Translations under genes and position numbers: made by a program | In this document: piece after piece, positions 49,897 to 58,333 of the stretch | Layout of the letters: every line of letters starts with the position of its first letter | Numbering within the stretch: position 1 is the first letter of the stretch | Assembly (NCBI RefSeq): GCF_001424665.1 | Contig: NZ_LMQS01000003.1 | Span: forward strand, 1,691 to 65,690 | Direction: 5' to 3' | Source of the DNA: Methylophilus sp. Leaf416 | GTDB lineage: Bacteria; Pseudomonadota; Gammaproteobacteria; Burkholderiales; Methylophilaceae | Length of the DNA stretch: 64,000 bases | Notes under the pieces: model-generated | The model's input: the letters and a program-made list of their open reading frames with translations, nothing else | Told to the model about the DNA's origin: nothing | Database searches by the model: none

Positions 49897-50228
49897 CAGT
49901 CATCCAGCTCCATTTTAAGTAGTTGGCCGGTCTTGGCGTCCAGCTTGAGTTCCCATACCTGGCTGCGCGCATCGAGGATTTCCACCTCATAAAGATAGCG
50001 GCCATGTTTTTTCTCCAGTTCTACTTCGAGAATTTCACCTGGCTTATGTGACTTTGCCAGCCTGGATATTTTCTCTAGGCTCAAAATCTGACCTTTGGCA
50101 GCAAGTTGCGCGGCAATAGCAGGGCTTTCGCCAGAACCGGCAATTGGTAACAGCCAGCCGGTAGCAGCCAGGCTGCAACACACCAGGCAAACCATCATTA
50201 CTCGAGAAAAGGTCGTCGACCTGCGCAT
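49896..50228 (-). CDS. Periplasmic PepSY-domain protein heading a two-component operon
   Basis: 110 residues from the ATG at 50228, with GAGGAG four bases upstream. N-terminal signal or anchor (about 5-35) and one PepSY domain (SLEKISRLAKSHKPGEILEVELE, YEVEILDARSQVWELKLDAKTGQLL). It resembles the PepSY protein at 47539 in sequence order. First gene of the PepSY-regulator-kinase operon; probably its target or its sensor partner. The 216 bases to ribA hold no further gene. Confidence 0.88.
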   Translation of the reverse strand: MRRSTTFSRVMMVCLVCCSLAATGWLLPIAGSGESPAIAAQLAAKGQILSLEKISRLAKSHKPGEILEVELEKKHGRYLYEVEILDARSQVWELKLDAKTGQLLKMELDD

Positions 50229-50444
50229 ATCACTCCTCAATAACATTGCCGTTAACAGCGGCTACCAACTGTCACTGGCTAAAAGTGTAACAGCATTAGG
50301 ATTAATCCAAGCTGAATCGGTTCGTTTATTCACGCGGGTTTTGACTGCAACACACACAAGGTTTAAAGCAAAAAATACATACGAACCTGCATGTAAACGT
50401 TACAATAATGGCTTGAAGATTTAAATTATTTTCCAGTCAAACAC

Positions 50445-51050
50445 ATGCAATTTCTTACCCATAGTTCCAGCGCAAGGTTACCTACCCAGTATGGTGATTT
50501 TGATCTGCACGTATTTCATGATAACCGGACCAATGTTGAACATGTCGCGCTGACCTGCGGCGACATCACCCGTTCACAGAATCCGCTGGTACGCGTGCAT
50601 TCCGAATGCCTCACCGGGGATGTGTTTTCTTCTACGCGCTGCGATTGCGGTGAACAGTTGCATCATGCCCAGCGGCTGATTCAGGAACATGGCCACGGCC
50701 TGGTGCTTTACCTGAAAAACCATGAGGGACGCGGCATAGGCCTCAGCAATAAAATGCGCGCCTATGCCTTGCAGGACCAGGGACTGGACACAGTAGAAGC
50801 CAACGAAGCACTTGGGCTGCCGGTGGATAGTCGCAGCTACGAAGCGGCTTCAGAGATGCTGGCATTCTTTGAAATTAATTCTGTGCGCCTGCTTACCAAC
50901 AACTCTGGCAAACGTTCCGCACTGGAAATGCTAGGGATTACTGTGCACCAGCAAGTACCTTTGCTGACCGAACCTACTTTAGAAAACCTGAGATACCTGC
51001 AAACCAAATCCGCAAAACTTGGTCATATTATTCCTGACCTGATGGGGTAA
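50445..51050 (+). CDS. ribA: GTP cyclohydrolase II
   Basis: 201 residues. Zinc cysteines in SECLTGDVFSSTRCDCGEQL, GTP-binding LKNHEGRGIGLSNK, and the closing TNNSGKRSALEMLGI. It opens GTP to start riboflavin synthesis. Monofunctional (no RibB domain). Stands alone with its own short leader. Confidence 0.96.
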   Translation: MQFLTHSSSARLPTQYGDFDLHVFHDNRTNVEHVALTCGDITRSQNPLVRVHSECLTGDVFSSTRCDCGEQLHHAQRLIQEHGHGLVLYLKNHEGRGIGLSNKMRAYALQDQGLDTVEANEALGLPVDSRSYEAASEMLAFFEINSVRLLTNNSGKRSALEMLGITVHQQVPLLTEPTLENLRYLQTKSAKLGHIIPDLMG

Positions 51051-51099
51051 GTCGCGGCAAGCACGCTTGAGCGCTTTCAGTTCAAAACGCGACCGATTT

Positions 51100-51140
51100 C
51101 TTGCGGTTATAAGCATTGAATTAAATGTTATAACCATGGC
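51100..51140. promoter_or_regulatory. Inverted repeat upstream of metY
   Basis: GGTTATAA (51105-51112) and TTATAACC (51128-51135) are perfect inverted 8-bp arms 15 bases apart; ATT/AAT pairs continue inward. It ends 58 bases before the metY ATG, where an operator would lie. A LysR-type or other sulfur regulator is possible. The binding protein is not encoded nearby. Confidence 0.55.
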
Positions 51141-51193
51141 CAAACGCCAGGTTTATACTGCACGCTTGTCACGCAATCACAAGGAGCAGCAAG

Positions 51194-52465
51194 ATGAAAC
51201 CTGAGACGATCTCCATCCATGGCGGCTATTCACCAGAAGCCACGACCAAAGCGGTCGCCGTCCCTATTTATCAAACCACTTCTTACGCGTTTGACAATAC
51301 CCAGCATGGCGCCGACCTGTTCGATCTCAAGGTTCAGGGCAATATCTATACGCGCATCATGAACCCGACCACCGCGGTGCTTGAAGAGCGCATCACCCAG
51401 CTTGAAGGCGGCATTGGCGGGCTTGCGCTGGCCTCAGGCATGGCTGCCATCACTTACGCCATTCAGACCATTGCCGAAGCTGGCGACAACATCGTTTCGG
51501 TATCAACGCTGTATGGCGGCACTTATAACCTGTTTGCGCACACATTGCCCAAGCAAGGCATTGAGGTCCGGTTCTTTGATTACCGCGACCCGGCTTCGCT
51601 TGAGAAACTGATCGATAGCCGTACCAAGCTGGTGTTCGCAGAAACCATAGGTAATCCACTGGGTAATGTGGTCGACCTAGCCGCCATCAGTGAAGCCGCA
51701 CACAAACATGGCGTACCGGTGATTGTAGACAACACGGTTGCGACTCCGATTCTGTCCAAGCCGTTTGAACATGGCGTAGATATTGTTGTGCACTCACTCA
51801 CAAAATATATAGGCGGCCATGGCAACTCGATTGGCGGCATTATTGTCGATAGCGGCAAATTTCCGTGGGGGGATCACGCAGCGCGCTTCCCTAGTTTGAA
51901 TACACCTGACCCCAGCTATCACGGCGTTAACTATGTTGAAGCATTGGGGCCGGCTGCTTTCATCGCCCGCGCCCGTGTCGTGCCCTTACGTAATACCGGC
52001 GCAGCCATCAGCCCTTTTAATAGCTTCCTTATCCTGCAAGGGCTGGAAACATTACCGCTACGCATGGAACGTCATAGCAGCAATGCCCTGGCGATTGCGC
52101 ATTACCTCAAGCAGCATCCAAAAGTGAAGTGGGTCAACTATGCCGGGCTGGAAGATCACAGGGATTACCCGCTGGTCAAAAAATACCTGAATGGCCTGGC
52201 TTCGGGCATCCTTTCCTTTGGTGTGCAGGGCGGTAAAGAAGGCGGTACCAAATTTATAGATGCGCTGCAATTGTTCACCCGCCTGGTGAATATTGGCGAT
52301 GCCAAAAGTCTAGCTTGCCATCCAGCGACAACCACGCACCGTCAACTGAATCCTGAAGAACTGGCAAAAGCAGGTGTCAGCGAAGACCTGGTCAGGCTTT
52401 CGGCTGGCCTGGAACATATTGATGACCTGATTGCCGACCTGGAGCAGGCACTGTCAAAGGTATAA
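51194..52465 (+). CDS. metY: O-acetylhomoserine sulfhydrylase
   Basis: 423 residues. PLP-dependent Cys/Met enzyme with PLP lysine in VHSLTKYIGGHGNSIGG and IYTRIMNPTTAVLEERI near the front. The length and the SPFNSFLILQGLETLPLRMERH segment fit MetY rather than MetB/MetC. It makes homocysteine from O-acetylhomoserine and sulfide (or methanethiol), direct sulfhydrylation. AAGGAG lies seven bases before the ATG. Single gene with an inverted repeat in its promoter. Confidence 0.95.
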   Translation: MKPETISIHGGYSPEATTKAVAVPIYQTTSYAFDNTQHGADLFDLKVQGNIYTRIMNPTTAVLEERITQLEGGIGGLALASGMAAITYAIQTIAEAGDNIVSVSTLYGGTYNLFAHTLPKQGIEVRFFDYRDPASLEKLIDSRTKLVFAETIGNPLGNVVDLAAISEAAHKHGVPVIVDNTVATPILSKPFEHGVDIVVHSLTKYIGGHGNSIGGIIVDSGKFPWGDHAARFPSLNTPDPSYHGVNYVEALGPAAFIARARVVPLRNTGAAISPFNSFLILQGLETLPLRMERHSSNALAIAHYLKQHPKVKWVNYAGLEDHRDYPLVKKYLNGLASGILSFGVQGGKEGGTKFIDALQLFTRLVNIGDAKSLACHPATTTHRQLNPEELAKAGVSEDLVRLSAGLEHIDDLIADLEQALSKV

Positions 52466-52554
52466 ACATTGATAACGCATGACGCTTTGACGAACACCTG
52501 ATTTCGGCATAGTGTTTCTGCTAATACTATAAAGAGGGAAAACAATTACTGCCT

Positions 52555-52914
52555 GTGCGCTCGCTTATCACCAGCATACTGTTGCTGACTTTTACTGCGG
52601 TCGCTTGTGCTTCAGGGTCATATATCGGCCAGTTTCTTTTCAATTATGAAGGCGGCAGCGTCTATCGCGTGATTTTGAAGGATGCCATGTCGCTGTCACG
52701 GGAATGCATCAAAGGCCCGGAAAAAGGTGCGCAAGGCATAGAAAACCCTGAGCGTTTTAAAGTAGCAGACAAGATTTACTTTTCCAGCTGGGTAGAAAAA
52801 ACAGGAATTCAGGTATCCCGGGTGATTAATCTGAACACCTTGAAAGTTTACTCAACCATTATTGAAGGCGAAGAGCGCTATGTCGTGACGGGCAATATCG
52901 TCAGTGAGAAATAA
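52555..52914 (+). CDS. Small secreted MoaF-like protein
   Basis: 119 residues from a GTG. Signal peptide 1-20 (cut after CAS). The mature part alternates beta strands: GQFLFNYEGGSVYRVIL, SLSRECIKGP, KIYFSSWVEKTGIQVSRVINL. This resembles the lipocalin-like MoaF fold, in which a W/E-rich strand follows a ligand pocket; the match is by eye only. AGAGGG is 16 bases upstream, rather far. No partner is suggested by context. Confidence 0.6.
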   Translation: MRSLITSILLLTFTAVACASGSYIGQFLFNYEGGSVYRVILKDAMSLSRECIKGPEKGAQGIENPERFKVADKIYFSSWVEKTGIQVSRVINLNTLKVYSTIIEGEERYVVTGNIVSEK

Positions 52915-53061
52915 CTTGCACATGCCAGATGATGGCCTAGAACTTTTATTATCTTGCTGTCATCAGATCGATGACAGGCTTTGATTGTTGACTGTTCAGG
53001 CACTTTAAAAAGCCATGTCTGCTAACATGCCCTTACGATGGATCATCCTTGGAGAAAAAAC

Positions 53062-53575
53062 ATGAAAACCATGATTGCGCTTACTCTGGCAATTGTTTCA
53101 AACGCCACCCTCGCAAATATTGTCGTACCGCTACAAGTGGTGGATGGAAAAAGGCACGGGTGCAAACGCCGGGAAAGTCACGATTTCTGAAACCAAATAT
53201 GGCCTGGTGTTTACGCCGGAATTGCAAGGCCTGCCTGCAGGGACACATGGGTTTCATATTCACCAGAACCCTAGCTGTGACCCAAAAGAGAAAGATGGAA
53301 AAATGACGGCTGCTGGTGCAGCGGGTGGTCATTATGACCCTGACAATAGCAACAAGCACGATGCACCATGGGGTGATGGCCACCTGGGTGATTTGCCAGC
53401 CCTGTATGTGAACGCCAATGGCACATCTAACCAGCCGGTACTGGCTCCCAGACTGAAGCTGAGTGATATCAGTGGCCGCGCCCTGATGGTACATGTCGGT
53501 GGGGACAATCATTCTGATCATCCTGCAGCGCTGGGCGGTGGTGGTGCGCGGTTTGCCTGTGGTGTGATTAAATAG
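53062..53575 (+). pseudogene. sodC: Frameshifted Cu,Zn superoxide dismutase
   Basis: From the ATG at 53062 (GGAG eight bases upstream) the frame encodes a good signal peptide ([18 protein letters not shown]) and the first strand [11 protein letters not shown], then derails at a run of five A bases (53148-53152). The rest of SodC continues in the +1 frame to 53575 and is complete: [32 protein letters not shown] carry the Cu and Zn ligands, and GARFACGVI the disulfide partner. Removing one A restores a full periplasmic SodC of about 170 residues. Either a recent inactivating indel or a sequence error; programmed -1 slippage would give the wrong frame. Confidence 0.85.
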
Positions 53576-53622
53576 TCACTATTGCCCCATACTAATCAAC
53601 TGATAACCCAGGAAATCACTTG

Positions 53623-54066
53623 ATGAGCGAAGAAAGAACACTAAGCACGTCACGAACGCTGCCCTACACACCCAGTAAAATCTATGACGCCTTTGCATCC
53701 GCTGAGCTGCTGGCAGCATGGTGGGGGCCGGATGGTTTTACCAATACCTTCGAGATTTTTGAGTTCAAGAAGGGCGGACGCTGGAAGTTTGTGATGCATG
53801 GCCCTGACGGCAAGCATTATGCGAACGAAAGCACCTTCAAGGAACTGGTCAAGGATGCCAAAGTCGTCATCTATCATGCCTGCCAGCCGTTTTTCACGCT
53901 GACGGTGGAGCTTACGCCTGTCAGCGATGGCACCCATTTAAACTGGCAGCAGGTTTTCGATGATGCGCAGACTGCGCAAGCCGTCAAACAGATTGTGGGG
54001 TCAGCAAATGAACTGAACATTGACAGGCTGATGCAGGTGCTCAGCAAGATTGCCAGTCCCCAATAA
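53623..54066 (+). CDS. SRPBCC/AHSA1-family protein
   Basis: 147 residues from the ATG at 53623. START-like fold with the SRTLPYTPSKIYDAFASAELLAAWWGPDGF opening typical of the Aha1/AHSA1 group of bacterial hydrophobic-ligand-binding proteins. No catalytic residues can be named. Cytosolic, ligand unknown. Follows sodC by about 47 bases. Confidence 0.85.
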   Translation: MSEERTLSTSRTLPYTPSKIYDAFASAELLAAWWGPDGFTNTFEIFEFKKGGRWKFVMHGPDGKHYANESTFKELVKDAKVVIYHACQPFFTLTVELTPVSDGTHLNWQQVFDDAQTAQAVKQIVGSANELNIDRLMQVLSKIASPQ

Positions 54067-54134
54067 CTCCCTTACTGGTTTTACCAGCAAGGCCTGTTTT
54101 TTTATAGAATGACTTATTCGACTACTTCTGAGAC

Positions 54135-54356
54135 ATGATGGAAGACACAGAGAAAATCAAAGGCCCCGCCTCTTACTTCCCGTCTATAAAAGCAAAGTAT
54201 GGCCATCCGGTTGAACACTGGTTTGATATCTTGCGCCAGGCTGGTGATCTTAAAAAACATATGGAGCTGGTCAACCTGCTCAAATCGGCACATGGATTGG
54301 GACATGGTCATGCCAATGCCCTGGTCGCGCATCACCTGGAAAAAAATAAGGCATAG
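54135..54356 (+). CDS. DUF4287-type small protein
   Basis: 73 residues starting at the first of two tandem ATGs. The GPASYFPSIKAKYGHPVEHW start and the helical GLGHGHANALVAHH end match DUF4287 proteins, which are common and of unknown role. No export signal. A terminator follows. Confidence 0.82.
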   Translation: MMEDTEKIKGPASYFPSIKAKYGHPVEHWFDILRQAGDLKKHMELVNLLKSAHGLGHGHANALVAHHLEKNKA

Positions 54357-54385
54357 GAACAGCTATGCCTTAGTGTGCTTTAAAC

Positions 54386-54422
54386 AAAAAAGGCGTAACG
54401 ATCACCGTTACGCCTTTTTATT
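54386..54422. terminator. Bidirectional terminator before cysA
   Basis: AGGCGTAACG and CGTTACGCCT (54391-54400 with 54406-54415) form a 10-bp stem with a five-base loop, A run before and T run after. It ends the DUF4287 gene and, on the other strand, the cys operon. Confidence 0.9.
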
Positions 54423-54447
54423 TTATCAGCCTAAGCTAGAGTACAGA

Positions 54448-55425
54448 TTAAAACACGCGCAATTGCGTAGGTTTGATATATACCGTTTCGCCCTGCTTGA
54501 AATTGAGCTGATTAAAGACATCGCGGCCCAATTCCACATCGACATATTGCTCATTGTCTGTACGTTTGATTTCCAGGCGCACCAATGAACCGACCGAGTG
54601 CACATAAGTCAGTGCGCCGGCAATTGTATTCAATGCTGGTTCGCGGCTGACTGCAATCTCGTAAGGGCGCACAAAGCCTTTACCTTGCGGGGTTTCAAAC
54701 GCGTTTACATTGCCGAGGAACTCATACACAAATGGCGTGGCCGGATCGTCATACACGGCTTGCGGCGAACCCACCTGCTCGATCTGGCCGTGGTTCATTA
54801 CGACAATGGTGTCAGCCACTTCAAGGGCTTCTTCCTGGTCATGAGTCACAAATACGCTGGTCACATGCAACTCGTCATGCAGGCGGCGCAACCAGCGGCG
54901 CAGATCTTTACGCACCTTGGCATCCAGTGCGCCAAATGGCTCATCCAGTAATAATACTTTTGGCTCAACCGCCAGTGCACGTGCCAGGGCAATACGCTGG
55001 CGCTGGCCACCGGAAAGCTGTGGCGGGTAACGGTCTGCCAGCCAGTCCAGTTGCACCAGCTTCAGCAAGTCGTGTACACGCTTTTTAATTTCGGCGTTTG
55101 AAGGACGTGTCTCTTTTGGACGCACACGCAGACCAAACGCTACATTTTCAAACACCGTCATGTGCCTGAACAGCGCGTAATGCTGAAATACAAAGCCAAC
55201 CTGGCGCTCACGCACATCTGCATGTGTAGTATCGACGCCATCAAACAATACCTGACCTTTATCAGGCGATTCCAGTCCGGCAATAATGCGCAACAATGTG
55301 GTTTTACCGCACCCGGATGGTCCCAACAAAGCAACCAGCTCGCCACTTGGCACTTCCAGATCAATGTCGCGCAGCGCGCTGAATTGACCAAAACCCTTGC
55401 TAATTTGTTGTATGGTGATGCCCAT
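54448..55425 (-). CDS. cysA: Sulfate/thiosulfate ABC importer ATPase CysA
   Basis: 325 residues. Walker [13 protein letters not shown], signature [15 protein letters not shown], Walker [14 protein letters not shown]-loop [10 protein letters not shown]; a short C-terminal TOBE-like domain (about 240-325). Last gene of the sulfate operon, one base after cysW. It powers import of sulfate or thiosulfate. Confidence 0.96.
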   Translation of the reverse strand: MGITIQQISKGFGQFSALRDIDLEVPSGELVALLGPSGCGKTTLLRIIAGLESPDKGQVLFDGVDTTHADVRERQVGFVFQHYALFRHMTVFENVAFGLRVRPKETRPSNAEIKKRVHDLLKLVQLDWLADRYPPQLSGGQRQRIALARALAVEPKVLLLDEPFGALDAKVRKDLRRWLRRLHDELHVTSVFVTHDQEEALEVADTIVVMNHGQIEQVGSPQAVYDDPATPFVYEFLGNVNAFETPQGKGFVRPYEIAVSREPALNTIAGALTYVHSVGSLVRLEIKRTDNEQYVDVELGRDVFNQLNFKQGETVYIKPTQLRVF

Positions 55426-55426
55426 A

Positions 55427-56317
55427 TTAAACCGTCACTTCCTTTTCCTGAATAGCTGCATCGTGTGATGCCCGCCATTCGACATAGGTTTTCAAAACCA
55501 GGGTTACCAATGCCAGCAAAGTCAGCAGTGAGGCCACTGCAAACGCTGCTGCATAGTTATATTCGTTATATAAAATTTCCACATGCAGTGGCATGGTATT
55601 GGTCATGCCACGGATATGTCCCGACACCACAGATACCGCGCCAAACTCACCCATCGCCCTGGCATTGGTAAGAATCACGCCATAGATCAAACCCCACTTC
55701 ACATTTGGCAAGGTCACATGCCATAACATTTTCCAACCGGAAGCGCCGAGCACTAATGCAGCTTCTTCCTCTTCCTTACCTTGCGCTTGCATCAGAGGAA
55801 TCAACTCGCGGGCAACAAACGGGAAAGTAATAAAAATGGTCGCCAGGATAATGCCGGGAACCGCAAATACCACTTTGTAATCATGATCAATCAGCCACTC
55901 GCCAAACCAGCCTTGCAGACCAAATATCAGCACAAAAATCAAACCGGCGATCACGGGCGAAACCGCAAATGGCAAATCGATCAAGGTAATCAGGAAACTT
56001 TTGCCGCGGAAATCAAACTTGGTAATCGCCCAGGCAGCAGCCACGCCAAACACCAGGTTGAGAGGTACGGATACCAATGAGGCAATCAACGTCAGCTTCA
56101 TTGCAGACAAAGCATCAGCCTCAGTAATCGCCGCCAGGTACACTCCCCAGCCTTTGCGCAGTGCTTCTGCGAACACCGCTGCCAGCGGAATCAGCAGGAA
56201 CAGAGCGAGGAATACTAACGCAATGCCTATCAGTGTCCAGCGCACCCATGGAGGTTCGGAAGTGGCACGTTTATAAGCCACTTTGCCCTGGTATTGTTCT
56301 AGTTGTGTTGTATGCAT
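55427..56317 (-). CDS. cysW: Sulfate ABC importer permease CysW
   Basis: 296 residues with six membrane helices and the EAA loop [24 protein letters not shown]. CysW rather than CysT by sequence ([28 protein letters not shown]) and order. Pairs with CysT. One base before cysA, so coupled. Confidence 0.95.
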   Translation of the reverse strand: MHTTQLEQYQGKVAYKRATSEPPWVRWTLIGIALVFLALFLLIPLAAVFAEALRKGWGVYLAAITEADALSAMKLTLIASLVSVPLNLVFGVAAAWAITKFDFRGKSFLITLIDLPFAVSPVIAGLIFVLIFGLQGWFGEWLIDHDYKVVFAVPGIILATIFITFPFVARELIPLMQAQGKEEEEAALVLGASGWKMLWHVTLPNVKWGLIYGVILTNARAMGEFGAVSVVSGHIRGMTNTMPLHVEILYNEYNYAAAFAVASLLTLLALVTLVLKTYVEWRASHDAAIQEKEVTV

Positions 56318-56360
56318 ATTTTTCGTTTAGTAGATTCAGTGAGCGAGTAATGTAAAACCT

Positions 56361-57191
56361 CTACTTGCCGCCATGACGGTGGCTGCTCCACCACTGCAAC
56401 AGGTTAATCAACAGCAGCAAGGCAAAGGAAATGACCAGCATCACTACTGCAATCGCTGTGGCGCCGGCGTAATCATATTGCTCAAGCTTGGTGATAATCA
56501 TCAATGGCGTAATTTCTGAAATCATCGGCATGTTACCGGCGATAAAAATCACCGAGCCATACTCGCCGACTGCGCGGGCAAAAGATAACGAGAAACCGGT
56601 AAGTAACGCCGGCCAGATAGCCGGGAGAATAACCTTGAAAAATGTCTGCCAGCGGTTGGCGCCCAGGCTGGCGGCGGCTTCTTCCAACTCAGTACTGAAA
56701 TCCTCCAGCACAGGTTGCACTGTACGCACCACAAAAGGCAAACCGATAAAGGTGAGGGCGACAACCACACCCAGTGGCGTAAAGGCGACTTTAATACCAT
56801 GAGGCTCCAGCCATTGACCAAGCCATCCATTGGGGGCATAAATGGCGGTCAGGGAAATACCGGCTACTGCGGTAGGTAAGGCAAATGGCAAATCAACCAG
56901 TGCATCCAGGATTTTTTTGCCAAAAAACTGGTAGCGCACCAACACCCAAGCGGTCAGCAAGCCAAATACCAGATTGATCACTGCAGCAAGTAATGAAGCG
57001 CCAAATGTTAAGCGGTAAGTGGCCAATACACGCGGCGTGGTCACAATGGCCCAGAATTCGCTAAAACTTAATTCGGTAGTGCGAAGAAAAACAGCTGCCA
57101 GGGGAATTAATACGATCAGGCTTAAATATACCAATGTATAGCCAAGCGACAGACCAAAGCCGGGCAATAAATGTTTTTTTCTAGTTGTCAT
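56361..57191 (-). CDS. cysT: Sulfate ABC importer permease CysT (CysU)
   Basis: 276 residues, six helices, EAA loop ELEEAAASLGANRWQTFFKVILP. LVDLPFALPTAVAGISLTA is typical of CysT. 43 bases before cysW. It forms the membrane channel with CysW; the binding protein gene lies farther upstream, past an EAL-domain gene. Confidence 0.95.
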   Translation of the reverse strand: MTTRKKHLLPGFGLSLGYTLVYLSLIVLIPLAAVFLRTTELSFSEFWAIVTTPRVLATYRLTFGASLLAAVINLVFGLLTAWVLVRYQFFGKKILDALVDLPFALPTAVAGISLTAIYAPNGWLGQWLEPHGIKVAFTPLGVVVALTFIGLPFVVRTVQPVLEDFSTELEEAAASLGANRWQTFFKVILPAIWPALLTGFSLSFARAVGEYGSVIFIAGNMPMISEITPLMIITKLEQYDYAGATAIAVVMLVISFALLLLINLLQWWSSHRHGGK

Positions 57192-57421
57192 ATGGCTCGT
57201 GCCGTTTTAAACAGGGGCTAATGTAGCCGGATTCTTATTATTCACAAAAGAATGATTAATCATTAATTTATAACTGACTGTTATATCAGTACATTTGATG
57301 ATTAAATTCTTTTGTTGGAGTTTTTATTTTAATAAATAAGGCTGCTTAAGTGGTAAGGATGTCTTGACCCTTAGGCACTTAAGCTGCCAATACCATGCGT
57401 TTTAATTTACTGAAAAAAAGA
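57192..57421. other. Gap between the EAL gene and cysT, with a long hairpin
   Basis: 230 bases without a gene. Arms 57340-57352 and 57376-57388 (GGCTGCTTAAGTG / CACTTAAGCTGCC) pair at 12 of 13 positions, and TAAGG/CCTTA nests inside. Read on the minus strand, the hairpin follows the EAL gene and is trailed by TTATTTATT, so it may be a partial terminator separating the EAL gene from cysTWA. The rest is AT-rich and may hold a cysT promoter. Confidence 0.6.
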
Positions 57422-58294
57422 TCAGGCCACTTTCGGGGACCGATGATGCAACTGGTCATTCAACACCTTGGCGACGACAGGTTCAGCCAGGAAATTGCCT
57501 TGCAGTATAGTCGCACCTGAAGCAATTGCGATATCCAACTGCTGCTGGGTTTCAACACCAACGATCACCGGTGTACTGCCCAGATCCTGTACTGCATGCA
57601 CCAATCCACTCAAGGCTTTGGCCAGTGAAGGCTGTTTTGCTGCCTGGTGGATCACAGAAATATCAAACTTAATAAAGTCATGCTGCACACCCCACAAGCG
57701 GTATAACTTGCTATGGTGATTGCCCACATGGTCAAACGCGATTCTGTAGCCCAGTGAACGGTAGTTTTCAATCGCCGCAATCAGGTGTTTGTCCTGGTCT
57801 ATCAACGACTCATTAATTTCAAGTACCACGCGATCCGTCGGCACCGAGTACTGGTGCAGTATTTGCTCGAATACCTTACCGTGTGCGCTGACTTCCAGTA
57901 ACAGTTTGGGATGGACATTCAAGAACAGCAGACCGTTTTCCTGGTGAATCGCACGGAAGTTAAGCACATGCTGTGAGCGGCATACGCGGTCGAATTGCAC
58001 CAGTTTTCCGGATTGCTCTGCATAGGTAAATGCAAATTCCGGTGTACTGCCCAGCGTGCCAAATAGCGAAGGACGAATCAAAGCTTCATAGCCGTAGATA
58101 TCCCCTTGTTTGGCATCATAAATAGGCTGGAAAGCCGTTTTCAAATGTACGCCGATAAAAGTACTTTCATACTCGCCGGTGTTGGCTTCAATCAGTCCTA
58201 ACTCTTCCAGATCTAACGATAGCACCTGTTTTAATTCGGCGCGTAATTGCACTACATGTTCTGGTTCCTGATGTGGTTGTCGCTGGGTCATCAT
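57422..58294 (-). CDS. EAL-domain protein, probably catalytically dead
   Basis: 290 residues, no membrane helix. EAL domain about 50-280. The signature YEALIRP is present, as are LFLNVHP, LEINE and FIKFD. Two key positions are changed: the DDFG loop reads FDHVGNH (second metal Asp to His) and the AEGVE loop reads VIVGVETQ (Glu to Val). It is therefore more likely a c-di-GMP receptor or a protein-binding module than a phosphodiesterase. No GGDEF or receiver domain. Sits between sbp and cysT in the sulfate-uptake locus, with GAGGAGG before the tandem ATG starts. A link between sulfur supply and c-di-GMP is suggested by position only. Confidence 0.87.
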   Translation of the reverse strand: MMTQRQPHQEPEHVVQLRAELKQVLSLDLEELGLIEANTGEYESTFIGVHLKTAFQPIYDAKQGDIYGYEALIRPSLFGTLGSTPEFAFTYAEQSGKLVQFDRVCRSQHVLNFRAIHQENGLLFLNVHPKLLLEVSAHGKVFEQILHQYSVPTDRVVLEINESLIDQDKHLIAAIENYRSLGYRIAFDHVGNHHSKLYRLWGVQHDFIKFDISVIHQAAKQPSLAKALSGLVHAVQDLGSTPVIVGVETQQQLDIAIASGATILQGNFLAEPVVAKVLNDQLHHRSPKVA

Positions 58295-58333
58295 CCCCTC
58301 CTCTGTTCGTTGCTACGTTAAACGCTGAAACGT

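Noticed and set aside
51051-51193. SAM or other riboswitch before metY
   Set aside because: No recognisable SAM-I, SAM-II or SAM-IV core; only a simple inverted repeat is visible.
53062-53575. Programmed ribosomal frameshift in sodC
   Set aside because: The downstream frame needs +1 (or -2); an A5 run favours -1 slippage, and no stimulatory stop or pseudoknot was seen.
54435-57191. Molybdate or spermidine transporter instead of sulfate
   Set aside because: ATPase, both permeases and the adjacent Sbp-type binding protein all carry sulfate-family signatures.
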